A stretch of DNA of 64,000 nt from Alphaproteobacteria bacterium (GCA_012103295.1 WLXB01000003.1:1-64000); one strand, 5' to 3'; shown: positions 44,784-55,936, counted from the first letter of the stretch. Translations and numbers: made by a program. Notes: generated by a model from the sequence alone, not told the origin.

Positions 44784-45905
44784 ATGACCGAAGGTCCTCT
44801 TACCCGTTACCGGGCGTTGGTCGATGATGGCTCGTTGACGCCCGACCCGGCGCAGGAACTTGCGGCAGAAAAACTCAACAGCCTTTTTCACGCGCTGCAG
44901 TCCTATAAACCCAAAAGCGGTGGCAAGGGCTGGATGGATCGTTTTGGTTTAGCCGGCAAGTATGGTGCTGAACCGCCGCCTTTGGGTTTGTATCTGTACG
45001 GAGGCGTCGGAGTTGGGAAATCCATGTTGATGGATTTGCTGGTCGACTCCATGCCTGGGCGCGCGACCCGCGTCCATTTTCACGAATTCATGCGCGACAT
45101 TCATGGTGAAGTGCACCGCATGCGGCAATTGCCGGGTTCTGATGATGGTGATCCCATTCCCGGTATTGCGGATGGTATCGCTGACGCGTCGACACTGTTG
45201 TGCTTTGACGAAATGGAAGTGCGCGATATCGCCGACGCGATGATCGTCGCGCGCGTTTTTGCGCGTTTGTTCGAGCGCGGTGTTGTCGTGGTCACCACGT
45301 CGAACCGTCATCCCGACGAGTTGTATAAAGACGGGTTGCAGCGAGATAAATTTTTGCCGTTCATCGAACTGCTCAAAGACCGGCTCGATATTTTGCAGCT
45401 TGAAGCCCGGCAAGATTACCGGCTGGGTCGCATCCTCGGCGAGGCGGTCTACCATGCGCCGTTTGGTGCGGATGCGACGGCGGCATTGGACGCCGCATGG
45501 AACCGTTTGACGGATGACGCGGACCCACAGCCAGACAGCCTCACCGTGAAGGGCCGAAAAATTGTTGTTCCGGCGGCGGCGCACCAGGTCGCCCGCTTTT
45601 CATTTTCTGATCTATGTGAACAACCCCTTGGCCCCAGCGACTACCTCGAGATCGGCGCGCAATTCTGCACCGTCATCGTTGACGGCATACCGGCACTGGG
45701 TCCAGAAAAACGCGATGTCGCAAGACGATTCGTGACGTTGATCGATGCGCTTTACGAACATCGGTCGGTATTGATTTGTTCAGCGGAGACACCACCGGAA
45801 ACGATTTATGATGGCGACGATTGGAAGTTTGAGTTCCGGCGCACTGTATCGCGCATTGTTGAGATGCAGGCCGAAGACTACATCCGTCAACGTCACGTGG
45901 AGTAG
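44784..45905 (+). CDS. zapE: Cell-division ATPase ZapE (AFG1-like)
   Basis: 373-residue AAA-type ATPase linked to FtsZ-ring function. Walker A 'YGGVGVGKSMLMDLL', Walker B 'LLCFDEMEVRDIADAM', sensor 'VVVVTTSNRHPDELY' and the typical 'GLQRDKFLPFIELLKDRLDI' are present. It lies before mdh with the ChaN-like gene on the opposite strand between; zapE-mdh is a common alphaproteobacterial pairing. Confidence 0.94.
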   Translation: MTEGPLTRYRALVDDGSLTPDPAQELAAEKLNSLFHALQSYKPKSGGKGWMDRFGLAGKYGAEPPPLGLYLYGGVGVGKSMLMDLLVDSMPGRATRVHFHEFMRDIHGEVHRMRQLPGSDDGDPIPGIADGIADASTLLCFDEMEVRDIADAMIVARVFARLFERGVVVVTTSNRHPDELYKDGLQRDKFLPFIELLKDRLDILQLEARQDYRLGRILGEAVYHAPFGADATAALDAAWNRLTDDADPQPDSLTVKGRKIVVPAAAHQVARFSFSDLCEQPLGPSDYLEIGAQFCTVIVDGIPALGPEKRDVARRFVTLIDALYEHRSVLICSAETPPETIYDGDDWKFEFRRTVSRIVEMQAEDYIRQRHVE

Positions 45906-45909
45906 GGCG

Positions 45910-46938
45910 CTACAATTCGCAGTCGACGCTTTTGCGGAACTTCATCTGTTCCATAATGGCCTCGCGTTCTTCTTCGTCCGACGCATAAGACTTTGGCTCT
46001 GGTTGTACCAGCAGCAACAGCGTGCCTTCGCTGCGTTTGTCATCCGGAATATTGGGCTTTGCCGGATCGTCCACCTCTATGGGATGCACCACGGCAACCT
46101 TTAAGTCTGGTCGGTCCCACATCACGCGCTCAGCAGTGCCAAGAAATCCGGCGGAATGAAACGAGCCGTTTAAATGCACCACGCGATGGTCCGGGTTGGC
46201 GGCGATGTGCTGGACGATGGACTCGGCCATGGTCTCGTCACGGGTCACCTGGGCGGCAAAGCTGCGCAGCACGGCTTCGCTGACGGTGTCGTCGGCCCCT
46301 GTCGATTCGCCGTGACCGGCGTTGCCGCCAGCGAATTCGATAAAGCGATCTTTATAAGGGCCGTCGTCGAGCCGTAGGGTCAAAGCCGACCAATGCTGCT
46401 TGTCGGCGGGAAGGGTTGCCAGGAAGCCCGGGCCTTCACGTCCGACGCAGCGCACCACCATGTTTGGCGCCTCAGCGGCAATCACGGCCAGCCCGTTGGC
46501 CTTGGCGTACTCCACTAGGGGCCGGTAGCTGACCGGGTAGTTGTCCCACGCTCCGCCTTTGCCGCGCAGGGTGGCTTCGCCGATGTCACCGGCAAGATAT
46601 TGATCGAGGACCGGTTGAACCGGCCGTTCGAACTGTTCAAGGGACAGGGCGGTATCGCTGTTCTGAGCGTGGAGGGCGCGAAAAAGCGCCATTTGGGCTA
46701 GGTGGTTGCCTGGATGGCGATGGATTTCCCCGAGAAAGACCACGTCCGCGTCGGCGAGTGTCTCAGCGGCCTGCTCGATCGAAAGGACGGCATCAGTCGT
46801 CGGGTCGACCAGCAGATAAGCCGTCAGGTCCCTCAGCGGCGGCAAGATCGTGCTTTTCTGTCCTCCAGTGTTCGGTGCAGCACATCCGGTCAGGAGAAAC
46901 AGAGACATCGCGGCGGTCATCACGGTCAGGCGAAACAT
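45910..46938 (-). CDS. ChaN-family haem-binding-like lipoprotein
   Basis: 342 residues with a lipobox 'LFLLTGCAAPNTG' (Cys 19). The ChaN-type domain is visible in 'DADVVFLGEIHRHPGNHLAQ' and 'ALSLEQFERPVQPVLDQYL'. Known relatives bind haem and are linked to iron; here this is inference. It is convergent with zapE (4-base gap) and divergent from mdh. Confidence 0.85.
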   Translation of the reverse strand: MFRLTVMTAAMSLFLLTGCAAPNTGGQKSTILPPLRDLTAYLLVDPTTDAVLSIEQAAETLADADVVFLGEIHRHPGNHLAQMALFRALHAQNSDTALSLEQFERPVQPVLDQYLAGDIGEATLRGKGGAWDNYPVSYRPLVEYAKANGLAVIAAEAPNMVVRCVGREGPGFLATLPADKQHWSALTLRLDDGPYKDRFIEFAGGNAGHGESTGADDTVSEAVLRSFAAQVTRDETMAESIVQHIAANPDHRVVHLNGSFHSAGFLGTAERVMWDRPDLKVAVVHPIEVDDPAKPNIPDDKRSEGTLLLLVQPEPKSYASDEEEREAIMEQMKFRKSVDCEL

Positions 46939-47149
46939 GGTCAGCGCACCTTAAACTGGGAATTGAGGCTTCCAGTATGACAGCCCAAATGCCGTGGAAC
47001 AGCCATTTTCCGCGGGTCCGAACCAGGCCCGCCCTTGCTCCATCTGCCGTTTCGCGCTACCAACCGAGCACGGGGTTTCGCCTCCTAACGGATCAGGGGC
47101 GGCCTCCAAAAATTAACCTTTCCAAGCGGTTGTGCCGTTTGGGGCATAA

Positions 47150-48130
<981 letters not shown>

Positions 48131-48150
48131 GACACGAGAAGAAAGAAAAG

Positions 48151-48168
48151 GACCGATAGCATTCGGTC
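48151..48168 (+). other. Hairpin between mdh and sucC
   Basis: GACCGA / TCGGTC perfect 6-bp stem with a 6-base loop, and a further CCGTG / CACGG at 48172-48183. There is no T-run, so this is not a terminator; it may be an mRNA processing or stability element. Confidence 0.4.
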
Positions 48169-48198
48169 TGTCCGTGGTCACGGCTACAGGGGAAAGCC

Positions 48199-49398
48199 AT
48201 GAATATCCATGAGTATCAAGCCAAGAAGGTCTTAAAGAAATACGGCGTGCCCGTACCAGACGGTGGTGTTGCGTATACTGCTGCTGAAGCAGAAAAGGTG
48301 GCGTCCGGAATGGGCGGCGATGTGTTTGTTGTTAAGTCGCAAATTCACGCTGGTGGCCGCGGCAAAGGCACTTTCAAAGAAGACGAGGGCAAGGGCAAAG
48401 GCGGTGTGCGTATTTGCAAGTCCGTCGCCGAGGTCAAAGAGAGCGCGGCCGACATGATCGGCAAAACGTTGGTCACGCATCAAACTGGGCCTGCGGGCAA
48501 GGAAGTGAAGCGCATCTACGTTGAAGAAGGGTGTGCCATTGAACGTGAGCTTTACCTGTCGATGCTCATCGACCGCGTAACGTGCCGGGTGACCATCATG
48601 GCCTCGACCGAGGGCGGTATGAATATCGAAGAGGTTGCCGCGGAAACACCTGAGAAAATTCTCCTGCAATCGATTGATCCGGCAACCGGCATCCAAGGGT
48701 TCCATTGCCGTAAGATCGCGTTTGCTCTGGGGCTCAAGGGCGGGCAAATCAAATCCTGCGCCAAGCTCCTGGGGTCGTTGTATGAAGCGTTTACCTCGAC
48801 CGACGCCTCGCTGTTGGAAATAAATCCTTTGGTTGTCACCAAAGACGGGGATGTGATCCCCCTCGATGCCAAAATGAATTTCGATTCAAACGCGATGTAT
48901 CGTCAGCCAGATATCCATGATTTGCGCGATGAAGACGAAGAAGATGCCATGGAGCTTGAAGCCTCCAAGCATGATCTCAATTACATCAAGCTCGATGGCA
49001 CCATTGGCTGCATGGTCAACGGCGCTGGCCTTGCCATGTCGACCATGGATATCATTCAGCTCCGTGGCGGCACGCCTGCCAACTTCCTTGATGTTGGTGG
49101 TGGCGCAACGGCGGAACGGGTGACGACAGCGTTCAAGATCATTCTGTCCGACCCAAATGTTGAAGGTATTTTGGTCAACATCTTTGGCGGCATCATGCGG
49201 TGCGACGTCATCGCCGAAGGGGTGGTCGCCGCGGTCAAGGAAGTCAGCTTAGGAGTGCCGCTCGTCGTGCGCCTTGAGGGCACCAATGTTGAGCTTGGAA
49301 ACAAGATCATGGCCGACTCTGGCCTTCCCATTATTTCTGCCGAAGATCTCGGTGACGCAGCCACGAAAATTGTGGCCGCGGTGAAGGAGGCTGCGTAA
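48199..49398 (+). CDS. sucC: Succinyl-CoA synthetase beta subunit (SucC)
   Basis: 399 residues with an ATP-grasp domain ('[20 protein letters not shown]', '[19 protein letters not shown]') and the C-terminal CoA-ligase-type Rossmann part ('[20 protein letters not shown]', '[18 protein letters not shown]'). It makes succinate with nucleotide triphosphate. It overlaps sucD by one base (TAATG). Confidence 0.98.
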   Translation: MNIHEYQAKKVLKKYGVPVPDGGVAYTAAEAEKVASGMGGDVFVVKSQIHAGGRGKGTFKEDEGKGKGGVRICKSVAEVKESAADMIGKTLVTHQTGPAGKEVKRIYVEEGCAIERELYLSMLIDRVTCRVTIMASTEGGMNIEEVAAETPEKILLQSIDPATGIQGFHCRKIAFALGLKGGQIKSCAKLLGSLYEAFTSTDASLLEINPLVVTKDGDVIPLDAKMNFDSNAMYRQPDIHDLRDEDEEDAMELEASKHDLNYIKLDGTIGCMVNGAGLAMSTMDIIQLRGGTPANFLDVGGGATAERVTTAFKIILSDPNVEGILVNIFGGIMRCDVIAEGVVAAVKEVSLGVPLVVRLEGTNVELGNKIMADSGLPIISAEDLGDAATKIVAAVKEAA

Positions 49399-50273
49399 TG
49401 GCTGTTCTCGTTGACAAGAATACCAAGGTCCTGTGTCAGGGTTTTACCGGCAGTCAGGGTACGTTCCACTCCGAGCAAGCGATTGCCTACGGCACCCAAA
49501 TGGTCGGCGGTGTAACGCCGGGCAAAGGTGGCACCAAGCATCTTGATTTGCCGGTGTTCAATACAGTTGCTGATGCGGTGGTCGATACTGGTGCCAATGC
49601 CTCCGTGATTTATGTCCCACCACCGTTTGCGGCTGACGCTATTCTTGAAGCCGTCGATGCTGAAATTCCTTTGGTGGTGTGCATTACCGAAGGTATCCCC
49701 GTACAGGACATGGTGCGCGTAAACCGCGCGCTGGATGGCAGCGGTACGCGGCTCATCGGTCCGAACTGTCCCGGCATTATCACGCCGGGTGAATGTAAGA
49801 TCGGCATCATGCCCGGCCACATTCACCAAAAGGGCAAGATTGGTGTTGTCTCTCGTTCGGGCACGTTGACCTATGAAGCTGTGGGTCAAACGACAGCAGC
49901 TGGTCTTGGCCAAACCACATGCATTGGCATTGGCGGTGACCCAATCAATGGCACCAACTTTATCGATTGTCTTGATGCGTTCCTGGCCGATGATCAAACC
50001 GAAGGCATCATCATGATCGGTGAGATTGGTGGTACGGCCGAAGAAGAAGCGGCTGAGTTCTACACCCAGTCCAAGGTTAAGAAGCCGATCTGCGGTTTTG
50101 TTGCAGGGGTGACCGCCCCACCAGGCAAGCGCATGGGTCACGCCGGGGCGATTATTTCCGGTGGTCAAGGCACGGCTGATTCTAAGATCGATGCAATGAA
50201 GGCCGCAGGGTTCTTGGTTGCTGAGAGCCCTGCCGCCCTTGGCTCGACCATGCTTGAGGCGATGAAGGCTTAA
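49398..50273 (+). CDS. sucD: Succinyl-CoA synthetase alpha subunit (SucD)
   Basis: 291 residues. The CoA-binding '[20 protein letters not shown]', '[20 protein letters not shown]' and the phosphohistidine in '[17 protein letters not shown]' are present. The ATG overlaps the sucC stop. Usually sucAB-lpd follow directly in this lineage; here an 8-kb block intervenes. Confidence 0.98.
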   Translation: MAVLVDKNTKVLCQGFTGSQGTFHSEQAIAYGTQMVGGVTPGKGGTKHLDLPVFNTVADAVVDTGANASVIYVPPPFAADAILEAVDAEIPLVVCITEGIPVQDMVRVNRALDGSGTRLIGPNCPGIITPGECKIGIMPGHIHQKGKIGVVSRSGTLTYEAVGQTTAAGLGQTTCIGIGGDPINGTNFIDCLDAFLADDQTEGIIMIGEIGGTAEEEAAEFYTQSKVKKPICGFVAGVTAPPGKRMGHAGAIISGGQGTADSKIDAMKAAGFLVAESPAALGSTMLEAMKA

Positions 50274-50302
50274 AGCTTCGCAGGTTACGGAGACTTTAGA
50301 GT

Positions 50303-50836
50303 TTGTTCGGACATGTTTGTCGCCGTTCTTGGCTAGTCGCACTTCTGGTTGTTCTGTTCTTTCCGCAGTCGTTGATGGCGGAGTCTCGCCTGACCGCGTC
50401 TGCGGGCGTATTCGATTTCTTCAAAGGCAACCATGTAGAGCCCGCGGTCGCGATTGAGCTGCGCGGGCCGGTCTTTCCACCATCCTGGACGTCAGACACT
50501 TTCCTAGGATTCGCGCCCGCTCTGGGCGTGCTTGCTACAGGGGCAGAAAGCGGTTTCGTCTACGCCACAATCGAAATGCCTTTCGCCTTCGGTGCAAACA
50601 AACAGTATGAGGTCAGTTTTTCTGGCGGCATCAGTGCTTATGAACAAGGTGACAGTACTCTCGATATGGGGGGTACCGCGCAGTTTGTGTTGGGGGCATC
50701 CCTTAACCGTGGACTCGCCAACGGTCATCGTGTCGGCCTCACCGTGCGTCACTTCTCTAACGCGGGGCTTCACAACCGCAACCCTGGCACCGACGTGATT
50801 ATGGCCGCCTGGACTGTACCGTTTGGTCAGCGGTAG
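50303..50836 (+). CDS. PagL-like lipid A 3-O-deacylase
   Basis: 177 residues: a signal peptide ('SWLVALLVVLFFPQSLMAES') and an eight-strand outer-membrane barrel. The PagL catalytic region is visible as 'RHFSNAGLHNRNPGTDVI', with the His-Ser pair and Asn-Asp. It removes a lipid A acyl chain in known relatives. The start is TTG at 50303; ATG in-frame occurs only after the signal peptide. It lies 29 bases after sucD. Confidence 0.85.
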   Translation: MFGHVCRRSWLVALLVVLFFPQSLMAESRLTASAGVFDFFKGNHVEPAVAIELRGPVFPPSWTSDTFLGFAPALGVLATGAESGFVYATIEMPFAFGANKQYEVSFSGGISAYEQGDSTLDMGGTAQFVLGASLNRGLANGHRVGLTVRHFSNAGLHNRNPGTDVIMAAWTVPFGQR

Positions 50837-50844
50837 CCTGAATT

Positions 50845-51525
50845 ATGGTTATTTGTGATGATCCGGCATTTCTATTTATTCATGTGCCTAAGGCGGCAGG
50901 GACATCTGTCGCCGGAGCGTTCGCGCATCTCGATCTTGTGCGGGCTCATAAGCGCCTGAAGGATCCTGTAAAGCGGGCCGCTTGGGTTGCAGAGAAAGAC
51001 ATTCCTGAAGAAGTGTTTGCCCTGCCTATTCACACCCCAGCGCATCATATCAGGGCGGTTCTTGGCGAGGATCGGTTCAACGCGTTGTATCGATTCGCCA
51101 TCGTGCGCAATCCTTGGGACATGGAATTGTCCTGGTACACCTACAACGCCCAAACGGAATCCGCGCCACACCATAAACGCGTGATAGGGTATGCAGACTT
51201 TGCCGACTATCTGCGCAAACATATTGCAGAACACGGTGCGTTGCTTGCCAATGGGCCGCAGACTAAATACGTGTTCGATGAAGACGGCACGCAACTTGTC
51301 GACGATGTGTTTCGGTATGAAGACGTTGACCAGGGGTTCACCACTGTTCTGGAGCGACTTGGTCTAACCGGCATCGAGCTTGATCAATTCAACCAGAGCT
51401 ATCACGTGCCCTGGACCGAGGCGTATACACCGGAGACTTTTGAATTGGTTAGGGCGATCGCTCAAACCGACGCTGATGCTTTTGGATATCCGAGCGAAGC
51501 CAGCGCCTACGGTATATCTTCGTAA
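50845..51525 (+). CDS. Sulfotransferase-family protein
   Basis: 226 residues. The 5'-phosphosulfate loop 'FIHVPKAAGTSVAGAF' and the 3'-phosphate motif 'IVRNPWDMELSWYTYN' are those of PAPS-dependent sulfotransferases. The ATG is 8 bases after the pagL-like stop. It probably sulfates a surface glycan or other molecule; the acceptor is unknown. Beside the PagL-like gene it suggests cell-surface modification. Confidence 0.87.
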   Translation: MVICDDPAFLFIHVPKAAGTSVAGAFAHLDLVRAHKRLKDPVKRAAWVAEKDIPEEVFALPIHTPAHHIRAVLGEDRFNALYRFAIVRNPWDMELSWYTYNAQTESAPHHKRVIGYADFADYLRKHIAEHGALLANGPQTKYVFDEDGTQLVDDVFRYEDVDQGFTTVLERLGLTGIELDQFNQSYHVPWTEAYTPETFELVRAIAQTDADAFGYPSEASAYGISS

Positions 51526-51797
51526 AGAAGCTCCCTAACTTTTACGTGTGGAACAGGCCAGGACGACAACGTTTTGGATGATATTCTCCGTTCATGTATA
51601 CAAATTGAGGAATTGTTTTTTGTTTGCCGCCCGCAAAAGCCCGATGGACGCAAAGGCCTTCTATCTTTTTGAAGTGTGCCCTACAGACCACAGCAACACA
51701 GTTTCGGCAGCCGTTTTCCCGTTTTGTATTGGCATTTAACCTGCGATTGATAGGGTGCTGTCCAATACCTTTGTTGTGAATTACTAGGAAAAAACCG
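51526..51797. other. Non-coding stretch before the TonB-dependent receptor
   Basis: 272 bases, lower in G+C than the neighbours. Only a weak AT-rich hairpin before a T-run near 51599-51622 was seen; no convincing gene or promoter. Likely the regulatory region of the receptor gene. Confidence 0.5.
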
Positions 51798-53990
51798 ATG
51801 TTTAATCGCTCAACCCTTCTTGCAACGGCTGCTGCTGTTGGTCTATCGGCTGGTGCGCCGACGCTCGCTCTCGCACAGTCGGGTGACTTGGTCTTGGAAG
51901 AGATTGTTGTCACAGCGCTAAAGCGCAGTCAGTCCCTCCAGGATGTACCGGCGGCGATCACCGCGATCTCCGGTGAAATGCTCGATGATATGGCGGTCGA
52001 TGACATCCAGGATCTTTACGTACAGACCCCAGGTCTGGCGTTTAGCCGCGCCGGTGGTGAAGGCCAAATCTATATTCGTGGTGTCGGGTCTTCAGCTTTT
52101 GGCGTGACCAACGATCCCAGCTCCGCCATCAACCAAGACGGTGTTTACCTAACTCTCGCCAACATGGGGCTGACCCAGTTTCTTGACGTTGATCGCATCG
52201 AAGTGCTGCGCGGCCCGCAAGGCACCTTGTACGGTCGGAACGCGACGGCGGGCGCAATCAACATTATTTCCCGCGCGCCAACCGAGGAAGTCGAAGGCTA
52301 TGCCAAGGCGTCTTACGGTAACTGGAACCGTCGCCAGATTGAGGCCGCTGTTGGTGGCTCCATCTCCGATGGCGTCCGCGCCCGTATCGCCGCCAAGTAC
52401 CTCAATGATGACGGCTACACCAAAGATATAGAACCCGGTGGGTCGGATGACATTGATGATCAGAAGTTGGCAGCGTTCCGAGGCACATTCGAGTTTGATC
52501 TCGGAGAAAGCGCGACGTTGAAAATTATTGGTGATTGGTCTGATTTTGGCAGCAACAACAGAACGGCCAAGCCGCTCGATGATTTATCGTTTGCGGTGCT
52601 GCTCAATGCCGCCCCGCAGGACGGTATCGATGTCACCCGGAACAATCTCGATACCTTCTTCGATTGGGAGACCGGTGGCGTAACCGTTGACCTTCAGTGG
52701 GATATTTCCGATACGGTAACGCTGTCCTCCATCAGTGCGTTCCGCACCTATGAGAGCGATTTCTTCTTCAACACAGATGGCACCGAGCAAGAGATCACGC
52801 GCTCCACGTTCGTTTACGAAACCGATCAGTATTCACAAGAATTACGCCTAGCCTCCAACGGTTTGGATGGCTGGTCTTGGTTGATTGGTGGTTACTTCCT
52901 CGATGAAGACAAGTCGGGTGCTCTTGGTCTGGGGCGTGCCACCCACCCGACATTGGGTCAGGTTAGTTTTATTATTCCTAACGATGACACAGCAGAATCC
53001 ATCGCTGCCTTTGGCCAGGTGACTTACGACGTCTCCGACGCTCTTACGCTGTCGGTCGGCGCGCGTTACTCGGATGAAAAGAAAACTGACGAATCTTCGG
53101 TCGGCGCGATCTTTGGCGATTTCCGCGGTCTCGCGGCCGTGGGCAACGTCGTCCAATTTAACTCTCGGTCTGACGAAGCCTCTTACAACGAATTCACACC
53201 GCGGTTTGGTCTTGAGTTCCGCCCTGACGACGATAATTTGTTCTACGCGACGGTGAGTAAGGGCTTCAAGTCTGGCGGTTGGAATGCTTTTGATAACTCA
53301 CCATCGTTTGAGCCAGAAACACTGTGGTCCTATGAAATTGGGTCTAAGTCAGAACTCGCAGATGGCCTTGTTCGCTTCAATACGTCGGCGTTCTACTATG
53401 ACTACAAGAACTTGCAGGTTTCAGCCTTTAGAGATGGCCTAACCATCACAACAAACGCGGCGGAAGCCACGGTCTGGGGCTTGGAAGCTGAAGTGAACAT
53501 GCGAGCCAGCGAACAGTTGAGCATCAATGGTTCGGCTGCGTATCTCGACGCCACCTATGACGAATTTATTTCGACCTTTGGCAATGCGACCGGTGTTGAC
53601 TTGTCGGGCAACCGTTTGAACAACGCACCTAAAATTTCGTTGAACGTCAATGCGACCTATGAGGTTCCGTTGTCCAGCGGCGCCCGCATCGATATCTTCG
53701 GTCAGCTGAGTTATCAGTCGCAGGTCTTCCACACGCAAAACAATGAAGACCTAATTGGCCAAGATGGTTTCGCTCTCTTAGATGCACGCATCGCCTATGT
53801 GGCTGAAGATGAATCGTGGGAGCTGGCGATCTTTGGCAAAAACTTGACCGACGAAGAGTACTTCCAAAACACGGTGCGGTTCACATCGCTCAGTCAGGGT
53901 AACCCTGCAGACGTGGACAACATTGGTGCTGGCCTTGGGTACCCTGGTGAAGGGCTGTCCTACGGCGTTCAGGCCTCCTACCGCTTCTAG
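51798..53990 (+). CDS. TonB-dependent outer-membrane receptor
   Basis: 730 residues: signal peptide ending near 'LALAQ', TonB-box-like 'LEEIVVTALKR', a plug domain ('LQDVPAAITAISGEMLDDMA', 'IEVLRGPQGTLYGRNATAGA'), and a 22-strand barrel ending in the C-terminal aromatic 'YGVQASYRF'. It imports siderophores, vitamins or glycans with TonB energy; the ligand cannot be told. It stands alone, with no adjacent TonB or ABC genes, and a strong terminator after it. Confidence 0.95.
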   Translation: MFNRSTLLATAAAVGLSAGAPTLALAQSGDLVLEEIVVTALKRSQSLQDVPAAITAISGEMLDDMAVDDIQDLYVQTPGLAFSRAGGEGQIYIRGVGSSAFGVTNDPSSAINQDGVYLTLANMGLTQFLDVDRIEVLRGPQGTLYGRNATAGAINIISRAPTEEVEGYAKASYGNWNRRQIEAAVGGSISDGVRARIAAKYLNDDGYTKDIEPGGSDDIDDQKLAAFRGTFEFDLGESATLKIIGDWSDFGSNNRTAKPLDDLSFAVLLNAAPQDGIDVTRNNLDTFFDWETGGVTVDLQWDISDTVTLSSISAFRTYESDFFFNTDGTEQEITRSTFVYETDQYSQELRLASNGLDGWSWLIGGYFLDEDKSGALGLGRATHPTLGQVSFIIPNDDTAESIAAFGQVTYDVSDALTLSVGARYSDEKKTDESSVGAIFGDFRGLAAVGNVVQFNSRSDEASYNEFTPRFGLEFRPDDDNLFYATVSKGFKSGGWNAFDNSPSFEPETLWSYEIGSKSELADGLVRFNTSAFYYDYKNLQVSAFRDGLTITTNAAEATVWGLEAEVNMRASEQLSINGSAAYLDATYDEFISTFGNATGVDLSGNRLNNAPKISLNVNATYEVPLSSGARIDIFGQLSYQSQVFHTQNNEDLIGQDGFALLDARIAYVAEDESWELAIFGKNLTDEEYFQNTVRFTSLSQGNPADVDNIGAGLGYPGEGLSYGVQASYRF

Positions 53991-54011
53991 CTATCATTGC
54001 GCAAACGAAAG

Positions 54012-54047
54012 AACCCCACTCGGCATAAACCGGGTGGGGTTTTTCTT
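54012..54047 (+). terminator. Terminator after the receptor gene
   Basis: AACCCCACTCGG / CCGGGTGGGGTT stem (one mismatch), 6-base loop, TTTTTC tail. A bidirectional role for the convergent gene at 54061 is possible. Confidence 0.9.
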
Positions 54048-54060
54048 TGTCTCGACTGTG

Positions 54061-54957
54061 CTAGTGAGGTTTTTCTGCGCCCGAGATGTTGTCGCGTGCC
54101 ATTTGATAGGCCTGCGTCAGCGTTTTCATGAGTTTGAGTTCGTTAGCGGTCGGGCGATCTTTCTCGGTGAAGATGCCGTCAATTTTGCTGGCGAAGCCGG
54201 CGCAGATACTGGCCAAGCTCGCTTCGTCGCTCTTGCGCGCTGTGACAGCCGCTTTATTCAGTGAGGATTGGAGCACTCGGAGTGTTTTATCGATCTCATC
54301 AAGAGGTTGTTTATTCTCATAGGCTTTAATCACGCGATTGCATAAGAATCCGAACTTGTGGCGGTACCCTTCCAACTGGGCCGCCCGTACGTCCTGCATC
54401 ATCGCCGCAATGTTGTCTTCCAGCTGCATAAGGGTGCAGGACCGTCCTTCGATCTTATCCTTTAGCGTGTTGATAACCTCGAAGATCTGCAGTGGTGTTT
54501 TCCTTTGGTCCTCACGTCGCCGATCAGGACCGATGTAATCTGGCGTTGCGATAAAGGGCAGACGCTTAAACGCCACTCTCTCGAGCCGGTCCATCACCTG
54601 ACCGGCCGCGGGTGTGTTGGTCATAATGTCGTCGGCGCCTGACTTCATGGCACCGTTAAATTGTTTGTCGTTGTCTTGCTCGATGATCACTGAGATGACG
54701 GTAAACGGGTTTAACCCGATGTCTTGCTCGCGAATGCTCTTGAGCAGCTTAAAGACATCGTTGTGGATATCCGACGTAACCATAAGGACGTCCGGTGAGC
54801 GATGCTTGATGGCGTGAACGAGGTTCTCGGCTGATTCAAAAGACTTGGTGTTTTTAAGCCCCATCCCGCGGAGCATAGTGGCGAGTCCTTTGCGCGACCC
54901 TTCTTTTGGGTCGCCCAGGTAGAAATCAATCTCCTGAACCGCCGCCTGTTCCAACAT
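54061..54957 (-). CDS. Pseudo-receiver protein with helical C-terminal domain
   Basis: 298 residues. An N-terminal receiver-like fold (about 8-130) begins 'DFYLGDPKEGSRKGLATML' and has Asp in 'VLMVTSDIHND', but the usual Lys near 'GADDIMTNTP' is Asn, so normal phosphorelay is doubtful. 'YIGPDRRREDQRKTP' follows at about 145, then a long alpha-helical region (about 160-290). No known output domain was recognised. It is convergent with the receptor gene. Confidence 0.78.
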   Translation of the reverse strand: MLEQAAVQEIDFYLGDPKEGSRKGLATMLRGMGLKNTKSFESAENLVHAIKHRSPDVLMVTSDIHNDVFKLLKSIREQDIGLNPFTVISVIIEQDNDKQFNGAMKSGADDIMTNTPAAGQVMDRLERVAFKRLPFIATPDYIGPDRRREDQRKTPLQIFEVINTLKDKIEGRSCTLMQLEDNIAAMMQDVRAAQLEGYRHKFGFLCNRVIKAYENKQPLDEIDKTLRVLQSSLNKAAVTARKSDEASLASICAGFASKIDGIFTEKDRPTANELKLMKTLTQAYQMARDNISGAEKPH

Positions 54958-54998
54958 GACCTGCGTCCCTTTCTGGGAACTCGTCGTTTATTATTAAT

Positions 54999-55040
54999 TT
55001 CGACCACAAACTATATACAGTGTATTTGTTTCGGGTCGAA
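54999..55040 (+). promoter_or_regulatory. Nested inverted repeats, possible operator
   Basis: TTCGACC (54999-55005) and GGTCGAA (55034-55040) form an inverted repeat around 28 bases. Almost the same centre carries the perfect palindrome ATACAGTGTAT (55015-55025). The site lies 41 bases upstream of the 54957 start codon of the minus-strand gene. Confidence 0.4.
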
Positions 55041-55283
55041 TTAGTAAAGGGGCCTTTGATAATTGCGACACCAATGCGGTCGCAAAGTGGACGATCCAAG
55101 TCCTATCGCCCCCGTCAAAAAGAACAGAGAATTCAAACCTCACAGCCTAAGTCCTTGAGAAGAAAGTTATTATTCTCGTGCTTTGCTTTTGTCGGGTCTG
55201 GCCAAATCGAAGCCGAGGCCCTAAGAAGGCGGCCCAGGCTGGCTTTGGCCCAAGACATAGAAAATCGACGGTGGAGAGCACTT

Positions 55284-55886
55284 TTGACCGAATCGGCGGC
55301 TCAACCGCGCCCAGCGACGAGGCGCGATATCGCTCCAATGGCGGAGTCTTTGGTGCGGGCGTTTGCACGGGAACCGTTTCATCAGTGGATGGTGCCCGAT
55401 CCAAGCGCCTGGGCAGCGAAAGCCCCACGATACTTTGCATCGTATATCAAGATGATCCGGCGGGATGGTTACGCCGATACGGTGGGCAGTGGCCAAGGCG
55501 CTGCGTTGTGGCTGTCGCCCGATAAACCTGGCGGCGGCATGCTCAGTCGATTTCAAGTTCCATTTGTTCTATGGCGATTGGCCGGACAACGGTTCAGCGA
55601 TGTTTGGAGCGTTATTCCGCTGATCAATCGGCACCGTCCGCAAGACCCTCATTGGTATCTCGATATTATCGGTGTTGACCCTACTCATGGTCGGGCGGGC
55701 ATTGGCTCAGCATTGCTTGCACACGGACTTGAGCGCTGTGATCAATCGGGGAAGGCTGTATTCCTCGATACGTTGTCTGCCGACAACACTCGGTTCTATG
55801 AAAAACACGGGTTTGAAGTCACGGCCAATTTCACGCTCCCGTCTGGTCTTCCGATATGGACGATGGTGCGTCCACCCGCTGGCTAA
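55284..55886 (+). CDS. GNAT-family acetyltransferase
   Basis: 200 residues if the TTG at 55284 (GGAGAG 5 bases upstream) is the start. The fold begins 'PRPATRRDIAPMAESLVRA', and acetyl-CoA motif A is in 'LDIIGVDPTHGRAGIGSALL' (G-R-A-G-I-G), with 'FYEKHGFEVTANF' as motif B. An in-frame extension back to 55020 would add 88 basic, unconserved residues, so 54958-55283 is taken as non-coding, apart from the palindrome near 55020. Substrate unknown. Confidence 0.75.
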   Translation: MTESAAQPRPATRRDIAPMAESLVRAFAREPFHQWMVPDPSAWAAKAPRYFASYIKMIRRDGYADTVGSGQGAALWLSPDKPGGGMLSRFQVPFVLWRLAGQRFSDVWSVIPLINRHRPQDPHWYLDIIGVDPTHGRAGIGSALLAHGLERCDQSGKAVFLDTLSADNTRFYEKHGFEVTANFTLPSGLPIWTMVRPPAG

Positions 55887-55936
55887 TCTGGACTCTGATG
55901 ACTAGACAGACAGACATCTGCAGTCTTTGATACGGC

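Noticed and set aside
49056..50342. A 428-codon open frame on the minus strand across sucC and sucD
   Set aside because: It is the antisense of two highly conserved enzyme genes, has no ribosome-binding site or recognisable domain, and arises from the codon bias of the coding strand.
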